DNA of 64,000 nt. It comes from Lepidodermella squamata (taxonomy: Eukaryota; Gastrotricha). Shown piece by piece: positions 32,832 through 42,176 of this stretch. The notes under the pieces were generated by a model. That model had not been told where the DNA came from and searched no databases. It saw only the letters and a program-made list of their open reading frames with translations. The stretch lies in NCBI GenBank assembly GCA_047495785.1, contig JBLDXI010000048.1, positions 310,001 through 374,000 on the forward strand, read 5' to 3'. Positions within the stretch are counted from its first letter, which is position 1, and each line of letters begins with the position of its first letter. The position numbers and the translations under genes are program-made.

Positions 32832-33974
32832 TCAAAAGCAAGCAACGTCGATGAAATCAGTATTCGCTTTGTCCTGTAATTCTGGCCAAGTATTCTTTCC
32901 TTTATCCTGCTTTGTATCGTCGTCATTTTCGAACGGCAGCACAGGCTTTTGCTGTAAAATCAAAGATGCAAAGTAACTCGGAGGAGCCATTTCGTAGCCA
33001 GGAGCTGAAGGAAGTTGCTCGTAACGTTGAACCGTTCCCATTGTCACCGGTAACTTCAATCGAAGATTCCTAGACCAAGGAATTGATAGGGAAACCTCAA
33101 AATGGTACGTCACCGTAATATTCGGAGCTTCAATTGTTGGCAGAACAGCTGGCAATTTGAATTCCAAGCCCCATTTGCTCGAAGATCCTTTTGAGATGAT
33201 TTCGTCAGGAATCTTGAACCCAGGCATCAGTTGCAAATCGAAACGTTTAGTAGCAACATAAACCTCGCCACAATCAGCTGTGAACAGAGAGGTTTGAACC
33301 AGCTTCACGCCCGGTTTGACCTTTCGCGACGATAAGTTTTCGAAATTCGCATCGATACGTACTTGATCGCCCAGACTATAGTAGCCAGTTCTGTCGCATT
33401 TAGCTTCGATCTTGACCGGGCCGGATTTCAAGAAGAGGAAACCAGGCGTTTTTGACTTGGAGCCAGAGACTGGATCATTCAACTGGTCCAGCGTAATGTT
33501 CTCGACTACTTTGAAGTGTAGAGTCTTAGCTTTCGGCTTGAAAAGTGAAGCTAGCCAAGACGCTTCTGGCTTCGCATTGATCGAGTAGCGAATGTAGCCA
33601 ACTTCGCCTTCGAAAGAGGTTTTCAGCCCAGTCAGAGGCAGTTGGAAATTGACCAGCAATCGGTACCTGCCAGGTACTTGGTAGCTTGCCAGTTGAATCT
33701 TTTGCTGCATTGCCACCAACGTTCGTCGTGACGAATAAACATGAGTTGTTGAAGTGCTCGACTTCCCATCGCTCCTAGTTTCAGTTTCGGTCCAGAAAAC
33801 CTTGGAAATGCCTTCTAGGGTGACCACCAGAGTGATAGGGGCTGGGTTGCAGTGGAATAGCCGCTTTTCATTGACGATTTCATAATCGCAAAGAACTGAT
33901 ACGACATCACCGGGTTGATAGATTTGTTTAGCAGCGGAAGGTTCGAAAGTGAGTTGCAGAGACTTCAATCCCAT
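32832..33974 (-). CDS. Arrestin-domain (ARRDC/alpha-arrestin-like) protein 3
   Basis: Intronless 380-aa frame starting MGLKSLQLTFEPS. It is closest to paralogue 2 and shares YQPGDVVSVLCDYEI, TSFEGEVGYIRYSINA, GYYSLGDQVRIDANF and a C-terminal APPSYFAS with one PPxY motif. A TATA-like sequence (tatataaggg on the minus strand) lies near 34070, about 95 bp before the start codon. First gene of the three-copy array in the direction of transcription. Expected to be a cytosolic/membrane-associated adaptor. Confidence 0.86.
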   Translation of the reverse strand: MGLKSLQLTFEPSAAKQIYQPGDVVSVLCDYEIVNEKRLFHCNPAPITLVVTLEGISKVFWTETETRSDGKSSTSTTHVYSSRRTLVAMQQKIQLASYQVPGRYRLLVNFQLPLTGLKTSFEGEVGYIRYSINAKPEASWLASLFKPKAKTLHFKVVENITLDQLNDPVSGSKSKTPGFLFLKSGPVKIEAKCDRTGYYSLGDQVRIDANFENLSSRKVKPGVKLVQTSLFTADCGEVYVATKRFDLQLMPGFKIPDEIISKGSSSKWGLEFKLPAVLPTIEAPNITVTYHFEVSLSIPWSRNLRLKLPVTMGTVQRYEQLPSAPGYEMAPPSYFASLILQQKPVLPFENDDDTKQDKGKNTWPELQDKANTDFIDVACF

Positions 33975-35301
33975 ACACGTAGAAGCCGGTTAGATTGAGA
34001 GAGCTTTAGCTTTGAGGCTGTGAGTTTGCTTGACGATGTTGATTGAGGTTGAATGGGTGGCCCTTATATACCCGCGGTCTGAGTCAGACCTGCCCACACA
34101 TTTCGACGTCACTACCATGAGCTCATACGTTACGAGATAAGGGTACGCGATTAGATAAGATAAGACGTTTGATATGACGTTTGGTGGTACGTGTCCTCAA
34201 CTATCTAACTGAAATGTGCAGGGTCGATTTCACCTTCCGTAATTTTTTAAAATTCTCGGCAAGGTTGATGGGAAGAACGATGAGCTTAGATCACATTTTC
34301 AAGAACCGTTCACCGACAAGAACACCTAATGGCGTGGTGCGTGCCTATACGTGCTAATTTCGAATACTGAATACTGTAAACTGTAAATTTATTCGAACAG
34401 TCTGTTCAACAACAATTTCAACTGTTTCCACAAGGGGTGCTTTTATCAAGGTCGCCGTACACTTATTACGAAAATGCAAAAAATTGGCACCATCAAGGAC
34501 GCTATTCCTTTTCGATCGTAAACAGCCTTACATTTAAAAGAAAGTGCCTCCAGCCATGGTGCTTTAATCGAGGGAGTACTGTAGTAGGTAGTGCTAGGCA
34601 GTGGTGCAGCTGACAGGTTCGAAAAAGGGTGAAATTGAAATGAAGAGTAGACCCTAAATACAAATCAGGACTGTGACCTCGTTTAAGGTTGTGTCTCACA
34701 ATTCGTAAATACTGTAATTGAAAAGTCTAATTAATGTCGGATCGCGCTTGTATTCCGTGTTTCGTTCATTTTCGCAAATTGTAGCAAATACTTCCCCTGC
34801 TAGAATTAATTTTATTTTTCCTTCTCTCAGCTCTTTCCTTCTTGAAAAATGGTGCGTGTCCCGGTTAAAATATGGCTAACGAATAATTGTCGATCTCCGG
34901 AAAATGTGATGTGGCGGTTCGTTGTCGAATTAGAATCGATAATCGATAGCTGACGATCACATATTTTTCGATCAATAAATCTAAATTTTTCGATTTTCTT
35001 TATTTTACCGCGCTTTTTTACCCGAAATTCGCGGTCTTAAAGTGTCTGTTACCAGGATTGCATATTTGAAATTTTTAGGCTTTCAGTTAACTGCACAGTT
35101 AACTTTGGGATAAGGAAATATATAACCGAAATCTCGGATAGTTTTGCGCATCGGGTTTTCCAGGTTTCTATAAATTGAACTAGATTGAAAATATCACCGA
35201 AATTATGCCAGACAGAGGAACGATTTACTGTGATTTTAACACCGAGAACAAATTTCACTCGACATTTAGAAAGTCTTTTCCTTCAAGGGTCGTCATAATA
35301 A
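33975..35301. other. Intergenic DNA between arrestin 3 and NmrA-like gene
   Basis: Contains the arrestin 3 promoter at the left (TATA-like near 34070). No further gene is seen. Confidence 0.5.
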
Positions 35302-36501
35302 TCATTCAACAATAATGATGTCCTTCTTTGTTGCAAGAAACTCGTCGAAGCTTTTGAGTTCCGGGTTGAGTTTCCGCGTCTCTCCAATGTCTCGATTTGC
35401 CCGGAATTCCTCATAAGTCTCCTGGTAGTATTGAAACATATTTCCAAGCTCCAAGCACCCTGGAAATCCAAGAGCCCTGAAGGCTGCAGGGGTCAAATTG
35501 GCGAAAATTATTTCCTTTCCAGACGCCTCCGCCAGCTTTTTGACAACTTCAGCCGGATCGAGAGGTTCAGCCGTGACTCCAATGCGTTTGTTGATGTATT
35601 CATTGCCATGCTTGAAAATGCCCAAGATGCACTTTCCAATGTCTTCAATCGACATGCCGACGAAGCTTTTGTTACCCAGAGCCATTGTTACGTAATACTT
35701 GCCATCGGGACCTTTCCTAGGGGCATGGCCGCCGTTGTTGACAAAGTTCTCCCAGTAGCCAGGGACGAGTAGGTAAGTTGTTGGCAGATCGGAGAAGTAT
35801 TCGTCGCATTCGGCTTTGATGTCGGTGTATGGTACGTAGTACTTGCCTAGGATGATTGGCATGGTGCTCGTTCCAAGGGGAACCAGCTTGCGAGAGTCTT
35901 CCGAAGTCGACCAAACAACATGTTGGATCCCAGCAAGTCTTGAAAGCACGAAAAACAGAAGGGTTAAGATTAGATTAATTGTTAGGATTTCCATTAAGGT
36001 TATAGGCCGATCCTAATAAGGTTTACATTGCAATTAGGGCTTGAGTTCAGGCTGAGATCGGGAAAATTTAGATAGTTAAGAGGGCCCAGTTATATGAGAG
36101 TGAGGAATTAAACACTCAGATGCCTCTTCTCACCTTGCCGCGTCAGCCATTGCTTTTATTTGAATTCGCTCCTTCTCATAATCCGAGAAATCCGGGACCG
36201 AAACACAAAATAATCCATACGAGCCTTTGATTGCCTCCGCCAAGCTTTTAGCATCACTTGTATCAGCTTGAACCACTTCAACACCCAATTTCTTCAACTC
36301 AGCAGCCTGGGAAAATCCCTAGAATTAAAAAATATGTTCTCCACAGATTTCAAATCATACCTTCTCAGAGTTTGCATTTCGGGTGATAGCACGAGCCGAA
36401 TATTCGCAACTAGGACCAGCTGCGATTATGGCTTTGACCACACCACCGCCTTGATTTCCAGTCGCCCCAACGACTGAGATGATTTTCTTCTCCGCAGACA
36501 T
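35302..36501 (-). CDS. NmrA-like NAD(P)-binding protein
   Basis: Three exons: 36501-36361, 36318-36134 and 35938-35302, phase-consistent, giving 320 aa, normal for the family. The first exon starts MSAEKKIISVVGATGNQGGG, the GxxGxxG dinucleotide-binding turn of an atypical short-chain dehydrogenase. The first intron is only 42 bp; the second is about 195 bp. The third exon carries HVVWSTSED and KAECDEYF, then PTTYLLVPGYWENF, blocks seen in NmrA-like redox sensors. Animal members bind NADPH and act as sensors rather than enzymes; binding is inferred from the motif only. Confidence 0.85.
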
Positions 36502-37672
36502 ATTGATATATTTTCTCGATACGAGCCGGCAGTATATTGTGATGAAAAGAGCGTTTGATCGTCTGATCGCAACGGGCCTGGATCAGTATCAGCTTACAAT
36601 AAGCCGATGAACCATTCACGCATATATAGCTGTATGTCGAAAGGCCGGAAAGAGAGAATGAGATGATGACGATGATGAAATATGATAATGCTTTTGCAAA
36701 TTGATGGCATATAACACGCGCATGATTGCTTCCAGCTGCTGATAGCTATTGTAATAGATAATTCAGCAGCGCTTTTAGCTCGCGCATGCTTCCTGTTTTT
36801 CTTGTCTTTTTCACATAAAAGCCATGTGACCGGAACTTGACACCAATTCAAGGCGTTGAAGGAATCGAACGAGGCTAATCTAAAAATTGCACATATATTG
36901 CATGCCTCAAAAGACAATAGCAATTAGATCGCGGCTAATTTTTATACCGATAATAAAAATCGCTCTTAAGTTTAATTTCAAATGAGGCAGTGAAGATTAA
37001 AAAGAATGAACTTCACCGATCCCAATCCCCTAGTGGTTAAAAGCTGGTGCAAGATAGCTCGAATCGACACATTTCAATTTGTATTCCCTCGAGACTAGCC
37101 TTCTTGAGGTGAAAGAAGCCTAGTCCGGGTGTGATATTTTAGACGATAATGAAATGGATGTCTAGCATTTCAATTAGATTTAGCAGCTTATATTTATTGC
37201 TGGTTGTGTGATGAGGAAGGGAGGAAGCAATCGACGTGTAGCATTGCAGAATATAGCAATATTTGACTGCTGCAGTTCGGTATTGTTCCTGCAGCTGTCT
37301 TAGTTGTGGCGTTGTGAAATAGCCGTAAGGGATGAAACACAATGCCACTCGTGGTCTCCCAGTTAGAGCGGCTCCGATTCGATTCCAGCTCTTTCTTCGT
37401 ATTTACTTGATTCATTTCAAAATACATATTCAGGAGTGAGCTCTAAATGGTTGCATTGTCGGGTGTAAAGCTTTGCCGTATCGAATGCTGCAGGATACGA
37501 GAGAATCGAAGATGCCGTAACCACGGCATTGAACTATACTGAGAAGGCGATTTAAAAGCTGGCGGATTCCAGTGCAAATTACGTGCAGAACAAGCCTATA
37601 AATGCACGTCTAGAAATATCGTTGGTGATCTTTTCAAGCTAAATTCGAGTTGTTAATTCACATTTGATCTTT

Positions 37673-37775
37673 TATACCGTAGTTACCGAATTACAAGCCT
37701 TGGCGGCACCTCTTTGTCGGCACTTTGATGTTCTTTGTAGTGCTGCCTAGGCTTGTATTTCGGTAACTACGGTAT
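37673..37775. mobile_element. Short foldback (MITE-like) element
   Basis: Ends ataccgtagttaccgaa and its inverse ttcggtaactacggtat enclose about 70 bp whose inner parts (tacaagcc and ggcttgta) also pair. There is no coding capacity. Probably a miniature inverted-repeat element; the parent transposon is unknown. Confidence 0.6.
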
Positions 37776-38363
37776 TTAGCAGGCACAAGTCATGTTCATG
37801 GAAGTGGCGCGCGCTTTCGCCCTGCTCGTCGCTATGCGCATAGAGTACCTAAAGTTCTTTTTCATTCCTCGCCAAGCTGTTATTCATACATTGCATTATA
37901 TTGTTTTCTTGTCTCCCAACAGGTTACAAACTCTCGGATAAAGACTGTCGAGGTTCTACGAATGTACTCGGCAACATGCGCATCCATTTGCAGAACGTTT
38001 TGCACCCCGGTAAGGCCGAATGCAAAGCTTACAAATATATCTACAAAAATAATAACGATAGAGTCCGTTTTTGATGACGTCTTCTCAAAATCTGAGCGAC
38101 TTCTGCCGATGAAAATGCGCATGCGTAGATATGGGATGAGATGAGATGATGTCATGAAGTGCGCGGGCGCGAACAAGTGTAAAATAAAAAGACATCTTGC
38201 GAATTATTTATTTTAATGCTTGATTTTACGGTGAAATCTTCTGTGAAATCTTCTCGGTGAAAAAATCTGGAAGCTCTACCTTCATCTCAGACTCATACCT
38301 TCATCATGAGGTCAGGCAGACTTTTGTCAGGCACCCACTTGCTAGCCCCGCCCGTAATACAGG

Positions 38364-38431
38364 ATACAGGGTGTTCAAAAAATAATAGGTTCGAGCTAAA
38401 AGCTGGATATTATTTAACGAACACCCCGTAT
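38364..38431. repeat. Imperfect 23-bp inverted repeat
   Basis: The left arm at 38364-38386 and right arm at 38409-38431 pair with a few mismatches around the shared GGGTGTTC/GAACACCC block. Possible terminal-repeat relic of a small DNA transposon. Confidence 0.45.
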
Positions 38432-38523
38432 AGCAAAAAATCCAGCCCAGTCCCAGTCCGGGCTCCGGGCGTATTGCATTATTTATTATCCAATGGCTAA
38501 AACCCATTTATTTTATTTCAGAA

Positions 38524-39267
38524 TTATCCTTTCACAGGGTTATAAAGTCGAAAAACGTCATCCAGAAGTTTCGAGTCCAATTTTCGCCCACCGATAAATT
38601 TGTTAGCAACGTTCCGTATAGACAAGAGATCGATAATTTCAGAATCAGTCATCTGGGGCTGAGATTCATCCATGTTACAGTCGTATTTCGCCACCAAAGT
38701 GTAACCAGGAGACCATAACCGCTTCGTTGATTTATACATGATGATGCCGTTTTTCAACACACGAAAATCAAAAATCGACTTATCGTTACATTGTTTCACC
38801 GCAGCGTCTAAAACGTAGTAGCGCTGCTTCAGGCCAAATAAGACATCGGGGTAGAAAATGTGAACACCGTCTTTACGACTAGGCCCACTTGTATCGATTC
38901 GGTCCTTTTCGCAAACGTAAGCATTAACCAGTTCCCTTGGAATACCAAGTTGCCGAGTCATCACAAGATTAATGTTTACTATAGCTTCGATAGCGACAGC
39001 TCTCGACCTTTTCACATGCTTGCCTTTCAATTTAATGTCCAAATCTACGATAAGAGGACCGACGTCTCGAAAATGTTCATGCATGTGGAGATTCAACGAT
39101 GGGTCAGCGGCGAGTCTTTTGTAGATCTCCATGAATTGTTCTTCATCTTTGATATGATAGTCAATATCGCTATTTGCAAGCTCGTAGTCGTTGAAAACTG
39201 ATTGTATCGAAGTATGCGTCGGACTTTCGACACAATTGTGAGGTTTCAAAAATTTCACAAGTTCCAT
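38524..39267 (-). CDS. Archaeo-eukaryotic primase-like ORF of large-DNA-virus (D5-type) kind, truncated
   Basis: A 247-aa intronless frame from the ATG at 39267. It matches the layout of the primase half of D5-type viral primase-helicases: an hhDhD block (VDLDIK), a Gly-x-His block (KDGVHIFYP) and a later VLDAAV segment followed by MYKSTK. The helicase half is missing; the stop comes soon after the primase core. The frame can be read upstream to 39459, but that part overlaps the end of the RNA-repair gene and looks non-coding. It starts 67 bp after the RNA-repair stop on the same strand, so the two could be transcribed together. The best reading is a captured viral-type gene or an endogenous viral remnant; a transposon origin is possible. 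Confidence 0.62.
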   Translation of the reverse strand: MELVKFLKPHNCVESPTHTSIQSVFNDYELANSDIDYHIKDEEQFMEIYKRLAADPSLNLHMHEHFRDVGPLIVDLDIKLKGKHVKRSRAVAIEAIVNINLVMTRQLGIPRELVNAYVCEKDRIDTSGPSRKDGVHIFYPDVLFGLKQRYYVLDAAVKQCNDKSIFDFRVLKNGIIMYKSTKRLWSPGYTLVAKYDCNMDESQPQMTDSEIIDLLSIRNVANKFIGGRKLDSKLLDDVFRLYNPVKG

Positions 39268-39334
39268 GTAAAATTCTAATTTCAAAAACAAATATTTGAA
39301 ATTCGCTGTTTTTATTAATAATTTCAAAAAAGGT

Positions 39335-41572
39335 TCAATCATGAGCGAGCTGATTGGTTTCCAAAGGACCTCGTGACCAGTGTTCGTTGCCAGCGATGAA
39401 ATCAGGCCGCACAATTTTAGCTCTCGCTCCTTTTTCTGTCCGAACGTATATGCCCTCAACCATTCCGTCGTAGAATCTCGATTCAGAGAACACGAAAGCC
39501 TTCAGTTCTTCAGCATTAAATTTCCCCCGAGCAATTAAGGGGACTTGGTTGATCGTCGTACCTTCCAGGACAGCTTCTAGTTCAGACCTGGTCGCAAATC
39601 GATTCGTATCAGCGTCGTAGAGATCGAAAGCTAGGAAGTAGTCGGGCAGCTTCGAGTAAGGAATTGAATGTCTCGCATACAACCATTCGCCGAACAGTAT
39701 CAAACCAGGCCTTAAAATCTTCCTCAACGACTCTTCATTGCGATCTCGCCATAAGTAGAGCTTCTTGAATTGGGCGTGGTAATCTGGGTCGACGAAGTGA
39801 GACCGATTTTGGAAGCCAATAACACCATTCGGGTCGACAGTGATCCCCATATTTGCACCATCGACCTTCTCCTCAACTATCACCTCTTGTCCACCTAAGA
39901 GTTTTTCAGGTCGATCAAGGATTAAATCATCTCGAGTCGCGGCGCCAAGGTTCATGAGATGCCTAGTTCTTGGAAACTTGATAATGTCAGCCCAAGGCTC
40001 TCGCCGGACACCAAGTTGTTGTAACAGAGCCGCAAAGTCTTCGTCATTCTTCACAACCTTCAAAACCTCTATTTCGTGGGGAAATTCAAGGTTTTTCATG
40101 GATTCCTCGACGATTTTCGGTCCGGTTCGGTTTTTCGAAGTCAACGTTTCGTGTTCTTCACGGTTTTCGAGTCGCTCAAGCAATTTTTCAAGGGGAAGTT
40201 GGAACAAGATGGCTTTGATCTTTTTATTCCAACTCAACCAATCAGCCCGGTCGCTGGCTTTAAGATTGCAGTTGTCGAATAAAACGTGGCCTTTCGCTTC
40301 TCGAGCTCGTTTCAACGATTCCTTCTTGCCGAATTTGTCTTGGTTCACATAAGTCACATCATCGTACTTCTTCATAATCATTTCGCATAGCGTGGATTTT
40401 CCAGAACAGGGCGGGCCGATCATCATAAGGGAAGAATTAAGGCGAGGAGCTCGGCAAAATCGATGGATTGCCTCGGTTTGTTCACTGGTGAGTCGAACTT
40501 TTGGCCTGGTTTTCTCCAGTTCGTGAATTGCGCTTTCAGCTTTGATTCCTTTTATGCGGGCTAGGTAACAAGCGAGGACGCAATTCGTCCGCCCGACCCC
40601 GGCTCGGCAGTGGACCAAAGTTGGAGCATCAGATTGCATGAGAGCAGTAACAATAGCTTCCATATCAGGCGGAGGATGGAAATCATCTGTCGGGAAGTGG
40701 TGAGTTTGAAGCGGCAGAGGCTTCTCAGTCAAATTGAAGACTCTTTTAATGCCCAAGGCAGCCAAAACCCGAGCGCTCCTCGGCTTACCACCGCCGTAAA
40801 TATTCGGGGTAACTTTCGAAAAATTTATCGGTAAATCGAGAACTGCGAAACCTTCTTCGTCGCAAATCGCCATTTTTTCTTCCAAACGAGAATTGACATG
40901 ATTGAGAACTTTTTCTAGATCATCACTTCTCCGAAGATTTTCGACAGATTTTAATTCATTGAGGCAAGTTTCGATATCGAACTCTTGACCTAAGTACTTT
41001 TGAACTGCGAATAAGATGCGATATTTCCGAACCGGGTCGCTGATCGATTCAGCCAAAGCTTGAGCTCTTGTAAATTTTCCAACATTTGCGTAAGTTTTCG
41101 CCAGGGCGTATAAAATGTCTTCGTTATCCGTAAATTTCTGCATGAAAAATTCGAGATTTGCCAAGTATTTCGTCGTATCTTTGCTAGGGTGATTGCAGAG
41201 TTTCTCAGCAGCATCATCCGCAAATTTTCGAATCGTTGTCACGTCTTTTCTTACTTCATGATTGTCGTAGCGGTTGAAGCCAATAGTTACATGGAAGTCT
41301 TTTGGCGGCAAATTCAATTTTCGGCGTAGTTCATCGCCTGCTGGGTAATGGCAAACAAGAAAGTAGCAGTCAGCGTTAATTCCCAAGCCGAGAATGTAGA
41401 AGTTTTTATCTCCTGGAAGCTCGGCTGCGACTTCGATTTCACCGGGTGCGATGATTGTTATATGATAATCTTCGCCATCTCTCGCATCACGGAATACTTT
41501 AAAGCCAAAGGGAACTTCGGCTAAATAAGGCTCGACTAGCGATTTGTCCACCAGTATAAATTGATGCTTCAT
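39335..41572 (-). CDS. Multidomain RNA repair protein: 2H phosphoesterase, phosphatase, kinase, RNA ligase
   Basis: A 745-aa intronless frame. Residues about 30-115 hold two H-x-T-x motifs (HITI at 37, HVTI at 94), the signature of 2H phosphoesterases such as cyclic phosphodiesterases. Residues about 120-235 look helical. Residues about 255-375 form a cysteine phosphatase like DUSP23, with HCRAGVGRTN (Cys322, Arg328). Residues 380-520 are a P-loop kinase (GPPCSGKST at 386-394). Residues about 530-740 are an RNA ligase/nucleotidyltransferase: motif I EEKVDG (Lys569), motif III FGEWLYARHS, motif IIIa FLAFDLYD, motif IV EGIYV and motif V AKIVRPDF. Together these could open a 2',3'-cyclic phosphate, adjust phosphates, phosphorylate the 5' end and seal RNA, as in tRNA splicing or repair of cleaved RNA. 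The reactions are inferred from the domains. Known tRNA ligases of fungi and plants use another domain order. Confidence 0.85.
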   Translation of the reverse strand: MKHQFILVDKSLVEPYLAEVPFGFKVFRDARDGEDYHITIIAPGEIEVAAELPGDKNFYILGLGINADCYFLVCHYPAGDELRRKLNLPPKDFHVTIGFNRYDNHEVRKDVTTIRKFADDAAEKLCNHPSKDTTKYLANLEFFMQKFTDNEDILYALAKTYANVGKFTRAQALAESISDPVRKYRILFAVQKYLGQEFDIETCLNELKSVENLRRSDDLEKVLNHVNSRLEEKMAICDEEGFAVLDLPINFSKVTPNIYGGGKPRSARVLAALGIKRVFNLTEKPLPLQTHHFPTDDFHPPPDMEAIVTALMQSDAPTLVHCRAGVGRTNCVLACYLARIKGIKAESAIHELEKTRPKVRLTSEQTEAIHRFCRAPRLNSSLMMIGPPCSGKSTLCEMIMKKYDDVTYVNQDKFGKKESLKRAREAKGHVLFDNCNLKASDRADWLSWNKKIKAILFQLPLEKLLERLENREEHETLTSKNRTGPKIVEESMKNLEFPHEIEVLKVVKNDEDFAALLQQLGVRREPWADIIKFPRTRHLMNLGAATRDDLILDRPEKLLGGQEVIVEEKVDGANMGITVDPNGVIGFQNRSHFVDPDYHAQFKKLYLWRDRNEESLRKILRPGLILFGEWLYARHSIPYSKLPDYFLAFDLYDADTNRFATRSELEAVLEGTTINQVPLIARGKFNAEELKAFVFSESRFYDGMVEGIYVRTEKGARAKIVRPDFIAGNEHWSRGPLETNQLAHD

Positions 41573-42176
41573 TGTTATTGGAGATAATTAGGAAAAAAAT
41601 GAGCAAATAAATTTACTAAATTCCTAATATTAGCCGGCGGTTATATGAATAGGATTTCTATATAGGAAAGAAGTGTGTGAAAAAACTATCCAGTTTTGTG
41701 CTTTATATCGCATAGTATGAGTCATCGAAAGGCTGTAGTACTTAGATGTGTGTGAGGGGCATGAATCATCAATATTCATGCGATATGCTGCGCAGTGTGC
41801 AAATAGAACTAGCCCCATAGTGGATATAGGAAAATGCCTCATGCAATGTTGCATCAGCTTATTGCAAACATGGTGCAACCAGGGGTGAGGCTGGCCAATT
41901 TTAGATTAGATAAAGGAGTCACCATGGAATCACATGGATGTCTTTATTTTAGAAATAATTGAATTGTGAAAAAATTGTCGAAGAAAAGATAAAAAATCTG
42001 ATTACAAAATTTCATGAATTACTTACTCGAAAATAGAACTACGAATATTTCGCAACTAAGATTGGTTCCCGAATATGGATTTTGACTTCTCCGATTCAGA
42101 TTGTACGCCTGATTTATAGTTATTCACGGTGTTTGACATATAAAAAATCCTATTTTATTTATTCTTCGAACTATAA
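41573..42176. other. Intergenic DNA upstream of RNA-repair gene
   Basis: No gene is seen. Presumed promoter of the minus-strand RNA-repair gene and 3' flank of the M13 peptidase gene. Confidence 0.45.

Larger units (their letters stand above)
36502..38523. other. Intergenic DNA with inverted-repeat elements
   Basis: No gene is seen in 2 kb. It holds a TATA-like tatata near 36620 that fits the NmrA promoter on the minus strand, and two short foldback elements listed separately. Confidence 0.45.

Noticed and set aside
36594-36923. 109-aa minus-strand frame upstream of the NmrA-like gene
   Set aside because: No domain and it covers the probable promoter; the hydrophobic parts are not organised as a signal peptide.
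39268-39459. N-terminal 64 residues of the 311-aa primase-like frame
   Set aside because: They overlap the end of the RNA-repair gene in another frame and have no primase likeness; the ATG at 39267 fits better.
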